Below are positions 48,557 to 62,472 of a stretch of 64,000 nt of DNA, one piece after another. Each line of letters starts with the position of its first letter. Position 1 is the stretch's first letter. The stretch is from Blastomussa wellsi (lineage: Eukaryota > Cnidaria > Anthozoa > Scleractinia > Plerogyridae): positions 461,001 through 525,000 of the forward strand of contig OX393567.1 in assembly GCA_947652115.1 (NCBI GenBank), given 5' to 3'. The translations under genes and the position numbers were made by a program. Below the pieces are notes generated by a model, which worked only from the letters and a program-made list of their open reading frames with translations, was not told the DNA's origin and did not search any database.

Positions 48557-51500
48557 TTATTTCGGAGTTAGTGAAACCGTGCATGGATCACTAAAGGGAC
48601 CAGCTCGTTCTTGTTCGTCAACAGCACGAACAGAAAAGAAATACTTGCTGCCGGAAGAAAATTGGGTAAGTGTACACGCCATTGGAAGGGGAAGAGCTTT
48701 CACAATACCTATCTTCTTCCACTTAATTGGCTGGTCTTTATTTTCGGTAACATCTTGACAGGCAAACAGCTCATAATTATCAATATTGCCTACGACACTG
48801 TCATGCTCCATGTTCCAAGAAAGCACAATACCTTTGTCCATCACAGCGATTGAGGCTGAAGGCTTAGGAAGTGGCTTACATGCATCACTTTGGTCATTTG
48901 AGGGATTGCCTTTGGTAGCTGCAGCACTGTTTGGCACACCTTTCATTTCAGCATTCTTTGGATGTTTTTCACTGCGTGGATCGCTTGAAGAGATTCCTGG
49001 GGATTGGATAGGTTTCCTGTAAAGAGACTGTAGGTTAATAGGACGATTTTCGCCTTCATTGGTCACTGAAGTTGCATTAATATTTCCTTGCTGTTTGTCA
49101 TGAATACGTTGCTGTGCGTGATCGGAACGGAACTGGGATTGGTGTGTTTGCATAGGTTGTTGTAATTGTAATTCCTGTTGCCTTTGCTCCGATGATGGTG
49201 GATGCCCAGACGCAGGAAGGATTTCATGACGGGACTTTTGAGTAAACGCCGTGTCATTTGCTGCGTTCAGCAAGCGTGGTTGTGTGAAGATGGCCGTCAT
49301 ATCTTCTGCGGGAGTCTGCATCGTATATGCCATTCTCATTTGTTCGCGTGTCTGTCCTGTAGAAACAGTCACTCTCTCTGTCGGCGAAATATTTTGAAGG
49401 GATTGGCTTTTAGATGGTAGACTGATTTGTGGATGCTGTGGTTGGGTTCGGGCTTGCTGTAGCCTCTGCTGCTGAAGAAGATACTCAGGCGATGGAAGTG
49501 AAAATCTGTAACCCGATGGGAGAAGTTCTTCATCAGTATGCCTTTTGCGAGCAGGTACTAAAATGTTCTGATGTGTTGCTGGGACTTTTGGTTCAAGTTT
49601 TCTGAACGTTGAGACTAACGCAGCTGGCAACGCAGATCTAGAGGAAGCCCCTCTAGGTAGCTGTGAATCCGCTACTGTTGACATTTTTTCTACTCTTGTT
49701 CCAAGCGTGCTGTTCTCATTTGTTGAGGAAGGCTGTAGTTTCCCGTCTTCTCGCCCATTCCGCTGCATCTGAGCATTTGGATGCTGAACTTGTTGCTGGA
49801 ACCTTTCTGGTTGCGGTCGAGAATGGAATCTTTGCCTTGCAGCCAATTCAGTCCGTGTGTGAACCGTTTGACCAGGAAAGGATTTATTAAACTGCATCGT
49901 TGACACATCTTGGGACTGCGAAGAACGAGATATAGCGGTCTGTTGGCGTTTTAGTGTTGCGCGCTGTTGTCCTCCAACACTGGGGTTTTCTTTAACCTCT
50001 GTTGCAGTTGCTTGAACGGGCGATGTAATTCGTCCGTTATGGGGACGAGTTAAAATCTTATTTATATGATCCTGGACTGGAGTATTGGAGCTAACCAAAT
50101 TGGATCTTTGATTACTAACGGTAGTTTGATAAGGAGATGTATAATGAGACAGTGTTACATGCCCTGAAGATACGACAGAAAGTTGACTTCTATCCGCTGG
50201 GGTTGTAAGGGTTCTTTCATCGCCTTTCAAAATACTTTTTAGAACTGTTGGATTAAAAGTGACCGACGAGGGAGGCTCATTTGAAGCTGTGCCAGGTTGT
50301 GAACGAACCAAAGAGTACAGAGAACGTTGGGAGGGTCGTTGCTGATTACGATTTTGCTGTGGCGTGGAGAGGGCTGGAGAACGAATTAACTGCTGTCTTT
50401 CCTGCACCAGGTTCGACGAGGGTCCAACTGGTTGCTGTTGTTGCTTAAGCTGTGGTGAAAGATCTTGCTGTCGTTGGGGCCGTGTAGAGATGAACGAAAT
50501 GGGCGTCTCAGAATGTTGTGTGCGGTTTTGTTCCTGTTCACTCATCTGAACTGGTGCTGCTAATGGATGTCGTACTTGTGATTTTTGTTGCTGCTGTACC
50601 ACTCTTTGATAGTGATGTTGCTGTTGGAGTTGCTGCTGCCGTTGCAACTGCTGTAACAGAGAAGCTGTTGTCTCAGATGGATGTCGTTGTTGCTGCTGTT
50701 GCGCTAATGAAACTGTTGTATGAGATACACGTGGTTGTTGCAGAGGCTTACCGTGCTGTAAAAGCGTAAGCTGATTTTGACGCGTCATATCTAGGCTTGA
50801 GTTTGTTTGCGACATAGTATCAGCCGATAAACCTGATAAAGATTTTCTCGGTTCAAGTGGACGAGGTAACTGAAATGTCTTGGAGACTGGGGGCTCTGAC
50901 GATTGTGCTGTTCGCGTTTGTACATTCGCAGTGCTAGTTTTTGCTGCATTATGAAACAGTTGGAAACGGCTCTGTTCTTTACTTCCATCCTGATGTGATG
51001 ATAATTGTGCAGGCCTTGGTTTTACCGTGTAAACAACAGCAGTAGACGCCACTGGCTCTGTCGACTTCTTCTGTGATGTAGCAGTTGGCGGTATTTTAAC
51101 AGACAATTGTTGAACAGTTGATTCTTGAAAAGATTGGGTCAACTCTGGATCTCGTTTTGAAGTCACAACATTTATTGGAAGAGACGTTGGGCGAGCTGGT
51201 GTTATTGGGCCAGTAGAAAACATTTCTGCAGCAGTCGTTACGTGGACAAAAGACTTCGTTTCAGTCATGGTTGGAGGAAGAGGTATAACAGGACTGGAAG
51301 GGACTTCGCGTCCAAGATTCTGAAAAATTAAAGAAGTCGTCTGTTAACCAGCCAAGTATACATAAATACTTTTCACGTCTTAGCAAAGGCCAGCGAATGA
51401 TACATTTGAAAGTGCTGTCTACGAAAAAAATCTACCATTATTCTGATGATTTTAGAAGCCGAAAACGAAAACACAGAACATTAGTCCCATTACCGAGTCG

Positions 51501-54500
51501 ATGTTATCTTGAATTCTTTGCGGTGTTTTTGACAGTTTTCTCTGAAAACAAGAAAAATAAGCCATCGTAATGTAGATTAACTCTTAAGGCTTCAATCAGT
51601 CGTAAAGTAGCTCGTCACGACGAGCTGCTCTGCGAGACATAATGGCGAGAACCGACGAGATAATAAAAAGCATAATAGAAAGCACCCAAGACATAACAAC
51701 AAAAGGCCAGAGGCTGTTGACAGCAATTTATTTCATTTAAATTCAAACGAAATTGTGAAATGCTAGGGCTATATTCAAAAGCCTGACACCGAAATATGAA
51801 TACTTGATCGGACAAAATAATAAAGTGAAAATAGAAAAATGTCTGAACTGCGTAATATGGAGAGCAGGGGAAAATGTCCGAAATTGTATGAACTTGAGAA
51901 TAAACTGTAAAGTGGTGCGACATTTTCAAGCACGTGATTGCTCCCGTGGGAATAGAGCAAGCTAAACAGGTTTGCCTTAAAAAGACATTTTGCTTATTGA
52001 GATTAAGGTTAGCTCTCTAATGACTACAACAAATCCAAAATTTAATTTCAGACTCCCACATGTATTACAACTTTTCTTCTGCGGAGGTAATTAGCTTGGA
52101 TGATGTAACATGGACGATGTAACATTTTGTTATACTGTTATTTATGCCACTTAGCTTCAAAATCACTTTAATGGTAAGTGTCTAAACTGCAGCCCGCCCT
52201 ACCTTTTCATTCTCGATTACGTATTTTTTAAAAGCACCAAACAATTTCCGTGCATTCCATTGTAGTTCCCTGTTCTCTCTTTCTAGGTCCCGCACACGAT
52301 TTTGAAGTGCAATCGAATTCGCTGCCACGGCTTCTTCAATGATCTTGGTGCGCTGCTCGATAACTTCTTTCAGTACCTTAACGTAAACAGATGTCATTAT
52401 CACAAACGTGCTTTAACTCCTATATAATTATACGAAAACCAAATCAATCTATCCCTTTATCTTATTTCTTGCAAATTTTGGGGACCTAGAGTTCAACCGT
52501 TTTAGAATAAAACTGTGTTCGGCCACCTTAAGGATACCGACTCCTATTTTATGGAAAGGCGCGGTTGCTAACGGCAAGTCCAGGTTCAAGTCCTGGCCGT
52601 GGTAGTTAGGTCGATGTTCTGGACACGACACGTGTTTTTTCACAGTGCCTCTCTACGTTCTGAAATGCAAATTGGCAGGGAAACCTGCAAAATACCGAGG
52701 GGTAACCTTGTGGGGTAAGGGAGGGAAAAGGGAGGTGTCAACAAAGCTCCCAGCCGTGTAATGATGGCACAAGAACTGGTATTGATTACAGCCGTGCAGC
52801 GTGTAGATCCAGGTTTTTCAAAATATCATTCACCCGTTGATCATTCGCCCAAGGCAATCACAAAAGTGGCGAGAAATGTTCCCGCGTTCCCTTTAAATGG
52901 AAGAAGCCTTTAGCTCGGCTACTTTTATAACCACATTTACCTGTCTAAAGGTATTGGCATCTGCGACCGTCTTTTTCATTTCGTTGCCGTCATAGTCTGA
53001 TTGAATGTGCCCATTCTTCGTCTTTGAAGGTTCTGTATGTTTCACATCTTTTTGAATTGGCGTTATACCTGTAACAAAAAAAGAAATTGAATTCGTATTC
53101 CGCCTGTATGAGTTCAATTACTCTCTCTAATGAAGTCGTTAACTATACCTTCTTTCTTCTTTTACGGCGTCTACACTAATTAGCCAATTCGTCAGACAAT
53201 CTTAAGCAACTTTATTCAGTGCAAATAACTCATAATATTGTGCTTTACCAGGCAATCAAAATTACTGCGTAAGTGGTGACGTAATCAACAAAATTTTGTG
53301 CATGGCCTAGTTTAGACACAGAGAATTTGCGAGAGAACTATACAGTAATTTGAAGCCGAAGTAAACTCGTGAATTTCCTTCTGAACGTCTGTCCTACTTA
53401 GCAAATAAGGGACAAACGACTTCCCGATTAAGGATAGACGGGAACAAGTCATAGTCGTTAGATAATTTGTGGTCTCCGGTTGCCAGAGGGTTTTCCCTTC
53501 GGCGAAGCCGCTGCCAGTGATGATCGCGGCTTCGCTGCCAAAAAACAAAACAAAAATCCCGCTGGCACCCAATTGCAATAGATACTGAGCCACGCAGCAT
53601 TTATTTATTTATTATTTGTTTATTTATTTATCAGCTTTATTGGAAAAATAGCATAAAGAAAGGAAATATTCATACCTAGTTTTGAATCTTTGTCTGATGA
53701 TTCTTTACTTCCATTCTCTTGTGAAAAACGTTTTTCTTCGTCTTTCTCATTATGAGATCCGTCTGTTATTTCCTTTTTCGTTTCTTCTGCATTTGATCCA
53801 TTGGCTTCCATCTTTTGAGTAGTTTCACCAACTGTCGTCTGCTTTCTACACATTTCCGTTATCCGCCGTAATCTCTCGATGACATCATGGTTGACGTTAA
53901 GTTTGTTTACCAGCACCATTGGGCCCTTTCTTTTGCGTTCTCCCAGAGACATTTGCGAGTCGGACGCATGGCCATTTTTGGTCTCTAGAAGCATATTGAA
54001 AATAGAGGGAATCTCAAAAAGAGTAGTAGTACAGCTTGGGTTTTCCGAATACCATCATCTTTTTTACCACCTCCTTGAGTTTTGCTTCTAGGGGCTTGTC
54101 CCCTGGAGCGTCTCCTGTTGTCGATTTAGTTGTCTAGAAGCAAAACGGAGGTGGTAAAAAAGATGATGGTATTCGGAAGACTCCAGCTATACTACTAGAG
54201 TCATCAACAAACAGTGACAAAGAAAGATAGTCGTCCTAGTATCGAGTACCTGTCTCGTTCCAGCTGAAACCATTTCTTTGCCTACTAACCTGCCTAAACT
54301 ATAAGACATTGCTGCGGACGTCTTGTGACGGAAACAAAATAGTGCAGGATCTAAAACCTTCTCTGCACGCACTGTGTGCCTATCATGTTCATTATGACGT
54401 GGGAGAATTTGTTTGGTGATGGAATTCCCTCGAAGTAATATTGATTCCTTTATCTTTTACAAGAAGTGCTAAGGTGCTGATACAAGCAGGAATATGTAGA

Positions 54501-56431
54501 AACAACATGTAAACAAAACAATAAAACGGCGACATATTGCAGTGTTACATCCACTGCATCGTGTGCATTTCATTTTGTGTTACATGCTGTTGCTCTTTCC
54601 CTGCGACCTGCCTCTTCCGTACCAAAGCTTAAAAGGGCATTGCCACGCCATTTTAGCAACACTCGTCTTCGCTCAAAGGAAAACCAAAAATAATCGTTTA
54701 ATTTTGTTACCTAAGACTATATTACTGCATTGAAACAAGTAACTGATGTCTGTTGTTATGGATGGCGAGGATGGAAGTGGATTGCAAATAGGAAACCAAC
54801 GATTATGGTTTACTCTCCCTGCTAAATTTTCATTTGATATCCTCTTCGCAATTCTGAACAATGATCTTAGAAATAAATCCACAGTGACAATGCCCCTTTA
54901 AGGCATTCTACAAGGTTTCTTACCGGGTAAATCGTGGACTTCATCAAGCTTTCTGTGGAACACCATTTAAAATAAAACGTATTATTAAGGTCAGATGCTA
55001 TTGAATAAACTAACGAATTAAAACCTGAATTGATCGATTAATTGGTCGATCGGTGGATCGATCGGTCAGTCGGTCGGCCGACTGGACCAACTGACTAGAC
55101 CGACCGACCGACCGACCGATCGTTACCAGAGTCCACAGGCTCTACGGTCAGCGGTTGTTCGCCACGTGAGACTCTGGGGAATTGGAAAGAATTGAATTTT
55201 TTTGATTGGCTGTTTGTATAAGAATCAATTTCAACCGGAAGCTCAGAAATAATCTTTTTCTTTTTCATTCTTGTAGCCGCTTCCAGATCAGCAAAAATGT
55301 CTCCAAGGCTTCAGCAAATTAACTTCCGAAGCTAAAAGACTCAGCGAACACGGAGGTTAACATAAAAACAATGACAGCGTGCAACGTATTGTTTAGTTGC
55401 TTTCTTGGGCATAAAAACATATCATTCTTGCCTTTAAAACTATGAAATGTATGACTCATCATCTACCATTTTTTGCTCATGAAAATAGGAAAATTTGATC
55501 GTGAACACATTTCATGAAAACTAAGGGTGTAGACGAGAAGGTTGGCTTCCTTTTAGGTCTGAGCATGCGCACAGCAACCTGAAACCCAGAGTACTGGGCT
55601 AAAATAATCCGTTTCCCCAGAGTCTCGCTGACCGTGGAGCCCGTGAACTTTGAGAACGAGATTGGAATCATTCTTATCCTCAGAGCCACTTGTTCCTGAT
55701 GCACATGTCCGGCCCTCTAAGAGGTACAAGTGGCTCTGGGGACGAGAATGTTGTTTCTCGTGCTCGTACTCCTCCGACTAAGAGGGGCGAGTGGCTCTGG
55801 GGACGACAATTAAATGGTATATAAAAGAGTCAGGGTTTGGACCGTGAGGCGGATCCTGCTTGCGTAAACAATATTGCAACAAACTGAAAACACTCAAAAA
55901 CGTTAAATAAAAAGTAAGAAAAATATTAATGAAGAACTCCCAAATAATATAAATAAACGCTCCGACTGGCAGGAGGCATATAAGCTAATTATTTTACAAG
56001 AGCAGGCGAGGAGTTGATCTTGGAATAATGGAGGTCAAACCAGCTTGTACTTGTGGCTGGAGTGGAACTGGATTTGAACTCAGCGGGACTATCGGAACTC
56101 AAGTCAGCGCTCCGACCTCGCGGCCCGCCGGTTGCCTCCAGGGCGTACGAAGCATTAAAATTAACGTTGAAATGATATGAACGATCTAATAAATATAATG
56201 AATAATTAGTCATAGATAAAGGAATTTTTGAAAACGATCAACTATTATCTCCCATATATTAGCATATTTTTCAATAAGCAATATGAAAATATTCAAAGAA
56301 ACATAAAGATTTAATTGCACCATAATCACTGAAAAGAATTGCAAAGCATACATGCAGTTTCCTTAGACAAGTATTGCATATGTATTTTCAAAAGTTTACC
56401 TCCGTTTCTCTGGCCTCTCTGAACTGTCCAT
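48557..56431 (-). CDS. ATF7IP: ATF7IP / MCAF homologue (SETDB1 cofactor), 7 exons
   Basis: Family role (known): nuclear partner and stabiliser of the H3K9 methyltransferase SETDB1, linking it to transcriptional repression. Exons on the minus strand: 56431-56400, 55308-55127, 53984-53676, 53068-52941, 52376-52203, 51541-51494, 51319-48557; 3636 nt, 1211 aa, all joints in phase, near the human length. Seen: basic N-terminal stretch with LEAATRMKKKK, an acidic/basic exon with GERKRKGP and NVNHDVIERLRR, a coiled-coil exon (EQRTKIIEEAVAANS, RVRDLERENREL), then a 921-codon last exon with long Gln-rich runs and a C-terminal fibronectin-III domain carrying KALPLPMACTLTQFSSGSKY, the hallmark of the family. 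The phase-2 joint of the 32-nt first exon fits exactly. Identification is firm at the C-terminus, good but less certain at the N-terminus. Confidence 0.88.
52558..52745 (+). mobile_element. Decayed SINE copy in ATF7IP intron
   Basis: GGTTCAAGTCCTGGCCG, TTTTCACAGTGCCTCTC and a GGGGTAACC remnant match the 23020 SINE with heavy divergence. Confidence 0.55.
54043..54178. repeat. Inverted repeat with arms of about 45-49 bp in ATF7IP intron 2
   Basis: TTCCGAATACCATCATCTTT through CACCTCC and TTTTGCTTCTAG at the left are repeated inverted as CTAGAAGCAAAACGGAGG through GATGATGGTATTCGGAA at the right, with a 42-bp loop. Only a few mismatches or indels are visible. Confidence 0.85.
55045..55124. repeat. 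Palindromic GACC/GGTC tetranucleotide tract beside an exon donor
   Basis: GATCGGTCAGTCGGTCGGCC faces CGACCGACCGACCGACCGATC. The tract ends at the 5' splice site of ATF7IP exon 2 (donor at 55125-55126 on the minus strand). Confidence 0.75.
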
Positions 56432-58160
56432 GGTGCTATCTCAGTCTGAGAGCAGATTAAAAGAAAATATCAAACACGTAAGTGACGGGTATCGAGCTAT
56501 TTCTACGCTTCATAGTCATATCAAATGTTGTTTTGTATCTTAGACATTTTGGTGTCGTCGAATTTACAAGGCAGCTGAATTGACGAGCTTTTATCAAAAG
56601 AATAATTTCAATTAGCTTCAAAAATATGTTTTGCAGTTAGAATAGAATAAGACAGGACCCCTCGTTTTGAACTCGATGAGACAGCTCTATTCAATTTTTA
56701 ATGAAGCAATTGTTTTGGCACCTGCCATTAGCGAAAACCGGTTTGGTGAGAAACATCGGATTGTTTTCTTCTCTCTCGTCTTAATTCGTCTCATGGTTTT
56801 CTTTGTGTGAATGAGTGTTCATTGTTCCTCTGATAAACCGCAGTTGTTTTGGATTTCTTTGAGAGCGTCATTGAAAATGAACAATGCAACATGCAAAGGA
56901 AAAATATCTGCAGTCCAGTTTGGACCTTATGACAGCAAAAATGATGTATAGGCCAATTTCACACATGAATCCTAACTTGGTCCAGAGACTTTAGGTGATA
57001 AAACATATGAAGTTAATTATTCATCCCTTAACCTTGGTGTGACAACTTTTGTTTTACCCACCAAGCCTCGAGAATAAGCTAGACTTTTGACAAATTTTAT
57101 TGGAATTAACTAATTTAAGAAATTTTCATAGCTGAGTACGGGTCACTGCTGAAGCAACATAAAGCTCTCACTAATGGCTGATATACCAGGTGTCCTTTAA
57201 TAATTGATATCCCGGCACTAGTGGGTTAAGAAATCATTTGACTTGAAAAAAGAAGGCGTTTTGAGGGTTGTCGTAAACCAATCCGTTGCTTTCAATGGTT
57301 TCTGTCTTTTCCGTGATCGGCAAATAACTCAGCAGAAGATATCATGAGGTATTCACATTTTTCATACCGGAATCATCAGCCAATTCTCCACTCGTTATGT
57401 CTTACATTAAACCATTCCTCTGCTACGATAACAACATTCGAGTCTGTTTGACTTAACTTCCCTCATGTTTGTGAATTAATCAATTTTCCGATGATTATAA
57501 GCATAACAAAGACGGTGACTACCAAAGGTCGACACCTGGAGATCCAAATGAAAATTTAAAGAAAACGTCAGAAGTAAGCCAGATGTTCTGTATAATTTGA
57601 ATGAGTCGGTAGCTGCACACAGTAGACGCTAAGAACAGCCAGGTCCGGTTATATACGTCATGATGACTTGCACCAGTGAGGTCAAGCCAGATTCAAAGTT
57701 CAATTTATTTTAGTAACAATAACTGCAATAATACCATCCTTACATCTTTACCAATCTGTTTCCAACCTTGATTATTCTGCTTCAACCGGCTAACGACAAC
57801 ACTTTACAATCACATAAGAATCATGTACGTTGTTATCCAAATTATAAGATTGAAACAAATTATTAATTAAGTTTGTACTCTAGTCTTATTTCTTTCTACG
57901 GATTACAGGATAAAAAGGAGAAATCTCAAATGTTACAACACATACCCGGCACTCGAAATGAGGCAGGGAGATTTGTCGCTGATAAAAATGATCAAATTTG
58001 TTCTACTGCGTCGCCGTGGGTGGGTAGCTTCCTGAAAAATATTTAATCACATGGTTGTGGTCGACCATTCAACTCGAAGAGGAGAGCGGTGAATCTTTGA
58101 TTTGAATTACAATACACATATAGCATGGCATGCCTGTCCCAAAAGATTTTGCTAAAAGAG
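56432..58160. other. Upstream of ATF7IP, nothing coding recognised
   Basis: AT-rich sequence with no exon-like frames; it should contain the ATF7IP promoter and 5' UTR, but no specific motif can be supported. Confidence 0.4.
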
Positions 58161-58470
58161 TAAACATCAATCAATCAATCAATCAATAACTTTATTCATG
58201 TGTCAATTGTAAAAAATAGCAGTAATAAAACCACTAAGTAAGGACACAACAAAATAATTTAAATAAAATAATAAATAACCATAATATTAATATACGAATA
58301 ATTTACATGTAAGATATGTACAGATTCTATCTCCAAACTAGCTCGCTCTCTCTACCTCTCTCTAATAAATAACTAAATATTAATACAAGAATAATATACA
58401 TTTAAAATATGTACAAATTCTACACTAACTCTCTCTCTAAAACCAACTCACTCTCTCTTCCTACACACTC
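58161..58470 (-). repeat. (AATC)n tail plus two tandem about 100-bp units
   Basis: AATCAATCAATCAATCAATA followed by ACTTTATTCATGTGTC looks like the reverse complement of a LINE-type 3' tail. Then two degenerate tandem copies occur (about 58263-58360 and 58363-58465), each running AATAAATAAC...ATATGTACA...TTCTA...CTCTCTCT. Confidence 0.55.
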
Positions 58471-61400
58471 ACATTTGCAATATATATAATAAATTAAATT
58501 ATATGTATGGCATGGTATTGCATAAAATTTTGATTGACGGGAACGACAACATGAACAGATGTATCGACCTAAAAACTGCGATGTTTGGAGATCTTATTTA
58601 TCCGTTTAATAGGGAATACCGCAGCAAATAATTCAAGCCAGGTTTTTCCTCTGTTTCTACAGTTATTGACTCAGTAAACATTACACTATCTATTTAGCCA
58701 AGTATCAGGTTGCTTTCTCCCTCCGCTAAAAATCATGCGCTTGGTCACGTATCGAGCAGGGCCGGTTCTTAGAACTTGCTAAACTGGTTTCACATTCTAG
58801 AAAGGTGTGCAAGGTGTCCATAGCGACCTGTCCAGAAGTTATTGCTTTAAGCTGCACTGCTGATTATAAATAATTTGCTGACGCTTTGCTTACAACCTAT
58901 GTATAAACTGAAAGCGAACAAGAAAATCACCATATGGTGTTTCCCCTGTGTTGTACTATCTGTGTAAAGTACTGTAAACGTGGAGAATATTTTAAAGCTA
59001 CGTAATTCGACAGCCATCTCAGTAGGCATACTGCTTTAAATTTCCTCTCTTTATACGGCACTTTTCGAATTCGGACTTGTAAAACATGAAAATCAAATAA
59101 ACCACGAACGCAACAACGAGGTAGATCGAAACAAAGTTAGAGGCAAAGGTTTTTCCTTAAAGCAACAATAGTATCTTGTTTCCGGGGCTTGGCGGAATAT
59201 CATAAAACCATAAATCTGGTTTCCTTGCTGGATTAGTGCGGAGCAATAAATTGGATCAAGTGTACACCATGAAACACGTACCAGCCACTGTTTGTTTTCG
59301 TTTTCGCTTTGGCGGCCGGTATTTTTATGACCACTGGAAACCGATCTTTTCCAGTAACATCAGATATTTTACTGTTATTAGCTGGAATAGCAAAACACAA
59401 TGCATAAGTTTTTTATTTTACATGTATAGATTTTGCTACACGTGCGTGTATCAGGCCAGTGCCGTTGTTGTTATTGTTGCTGTCGGTTTTGATGTGTAGT
59501 CCCGACATATAACGAACACCGCTGCCAAAATTTCTGTTTGGCACGATACTGCTTTCTGAGGTAATCACTTTGAACAGTAAGATGTCGTTCCCTTTAAAGA
59601 ATAGCGGATCAAAACAGGAACAAATTAAACATGTTTAGGAAATTAAACAATCCGCTTCGACCCTTGATAATTACATTCGAATGATTGGCTGTTGTCACGA
59701 TATTTATGCGCGATAAAAATCAATTGACTTTCTTTAGAAATGGCCAAGTTCTAGGCAGGGTGTGTGTGTTCTAGGTATTCGTTATTTTTAGTTCTATTTA
59801 GTTATATCGCGGTTGTACGGTTGCGAGAATTGAACGCAATTGACGAGTACGCACCCCTGCGCTCATGGTCGCTGTTCGTTGAATCTCGAGGCTTTGTCCT
59901 TCTTGAAGAACACTCAATTTACAAGGTTATCCGTGTCGTACTCTCTCAATCCCTGAAAGTCTGGAATTTTTTTTTTTTATCCTGATTACATATTAATGGC
60001 ATTATTGTTGCGCAGTGAAAAAAGAATATCCTTTAATCGACACTATAAAGCAAACAAAAAAAAAACAATAACAGACAACATTTTCCTATTGCACGCTTGG
60101 ACATGCAACAATAGAAAACACGACAGGTCACCCGGGATGACAGATGTTCGTGTCTTGCACTCCGGAGGAAAACAAAGAAGCCGCTAATGGCGATAGATAT
60201 ACGAACGCCATATTGAACGAAAAGGCAATAAGCGTAGGGTCGGTCGTGAAATTACAATTAAGACGTGCTTTCTTCCTAACATGTTAATACACCTTATGGA
60301 AATATCTTTAAAAGTACAATATGGAGGGTGGACCTGACTCGATCGAGCACGACTAAGTAAATAAAGTACGTTATCGACTGACAACCCCCTTGGCTGATCC
60401 AAACTTAGCTATGGAAAAAAAATTATTTAACATTCCATAGATGAGAGTGAAAATGACAAATATTAGTAAAATGCACAGCACTCTTTCAAATGAGTGTATT
60501 TTTTTAAAAAAGCCGTTAGAGAGCCGACGAGAATTTAAAATTTGTTTCCATATAATTGCCACTGGCTAGTCACATCTGTTCTGTGAAGGCCGATATATAT
60601 ATATATAGCAAATGAAAGATTTACGACCAGAAATCACAACTAAAGATTTCCTAGCGCTTTCGCTTTGTTTCGCAGCTTCGCGGATTAAAAAGAAAATTGA
60701 TAGTAATTCATTCTCCTGAGTGTTTTAATCTTATTCATTCTGTAACATGAATAGATTACAAGAGAACTTTTGAAAATATATTGTTCCCTACCTCCAGCGT
60801 GAACAATCAGTGCACGTCCGAAGTAACAGGTTGTTTTCTTCAACGCGGCTCAAGGACTCAATTGAGAGCATTACAATTTTCCAGAGTTCGCGATGAACCG
60901 ACCTCGTGTTGTCGTGTTGATTGAGAGGTCATTTGAATTGCAAAATCACTCCACCATTGTGTGAAATATTATTTACCTTTCAAACGCTGCCACCAATTTC
61001 CAGTATTTTGGGCCGGTTAAATGGCGCACAAACCGTTCCAAACATTCAGGCAAACTGTTTGAGTATTCAGTCAAATTATCCTGCAAGTTTAAACTTCATT
61101 CGACTGAAGAAAGAGCGCAAAGTTGCTTCCAAAGACCATGCACGTTTTGAAGACAATACCATTTGCAACATTCCTTTCACGCCTACGTAATCAAGTCAAA
61201 CAAGATTCTTTCATAATAAAACCGGCTTGACTTGTTTCAGAACATGGAATGATCTCCGAAGCCAATTCAAGTGTGGTTCTGATGAAATCTGTCAAAATAT
61301 CTTCATAATTTGACACCGTGAATCTGAAAAAAAAAATGACAACAAAAAGATTTTTTTTATGGAACGTTCTCGAGGCTTTAATTTAGGTCCATTTACCCAC

Positions 61401-62472
61401 GGCTTCAAAGTATCTGGATCTTGTTAAACATGACGCAACAACAACCAAAAATGAAGAACATCAATTTGAAACTCCTGTTTGAAATTAAAGCATTTTATTT
61501 TGCGTTCAAATTATAGATGTAAGGAACATATAACGTCTGCTCGGTTCAATATTTTTAAGATCAAAGAAGCTAACATGTGTACCTTTTCTTTGTCACAGCT
61601 GAATGAATATAGCAATTCCTCGCACGATAATGCGGAAATTTTACTAATTGATTGAATGATAATCGGACTCAAATGCAGAATTTTTCAAAATGTATGCAAA
61701 CAAGGTTTTACTTGTTGAATGTGTTCTGAAACCTGAAAACAATAACAAAAGTTGAAACCTCGTGGAATATTTTAAAAACTCTTAGAAATTTGTTTTTGTC
61801 TCCAGGCGCTCAACAGGTAGAGACTAACAAATATATTATAGAGTATTTTCACCCATGTTGACGTAAAATATAAGTTCTCGACTTGACGCTTAAATAGGTC
61901 AGATATAATAAACATGAAAACGAAGGAAGAGCAGGAAATTGTTTGGTAATGCAATGTATTGTAGACGTAGTTCATTTTAATTTTTTATATAGTGTAGTAT
62001 ATGGCAGTGTAGTGTATAGTGTTATGTAACGTAGCATAGTGTAGTGTAGTGCAGCGTATGAATCAGTATGTCGGTATAACGAAATAGCTCTATATGTCTT
62101 TCAGTATAAGGAACACATCACTCCCATGACACTTCTCTTCAGCTGATCCGGATTCAACTGTGTATGGAAATTCCCTGTCAGCTATGATTCCTTTTCTATG
62201 AAATACAGTTAATTAAATGTCTTCACGAGGACATGCATGTTATCCCTGGCGCAGCGTGACAAGATGTATCCTAAAGCAAGTATTTGATGCGAAGAGGATC
62301 ATGATAATTATCATTGAGTATAGATCCTGGAGTCTGTCCAAGAGAATTCCTTTTGTCCAGATGTCTGTCATCTAATATCAATTCACACGTTAGCTGGCTA
62401 ATATTGAAAGCTATTTTGGTATTAACAATGGCATTTTAGATATTTGAACGATTCAAATACCTAATCTCCACG
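58471..62472. other. Intergenic, no gene recognised
   Basis: Several 60-90 codon frames occur (for example 59236-59499 and 60921-61190), but none has a domain, signal peptide or good splice partner. A MITE-end-like ATAGAGTATTTTCACCC is near 61838. A TAGTGTAG-rich stretch at 61985-62060 is low complexity. Confidence 0.4.

Noticed and set aside
54043..54130. Coding-looking minus-strand stretch (DKPLEAKLKEVVKKMM)
   Set aside because: Part of the inverted repeat; no donor gives the phase needed for the next exon.
54918..54956. 29-nt minus-strand exon candidate in ATF7IP (KLDEVHDLP)
   Set aside because: Phases do not fit between exon 2 and exon 3, which already join directly in phase.
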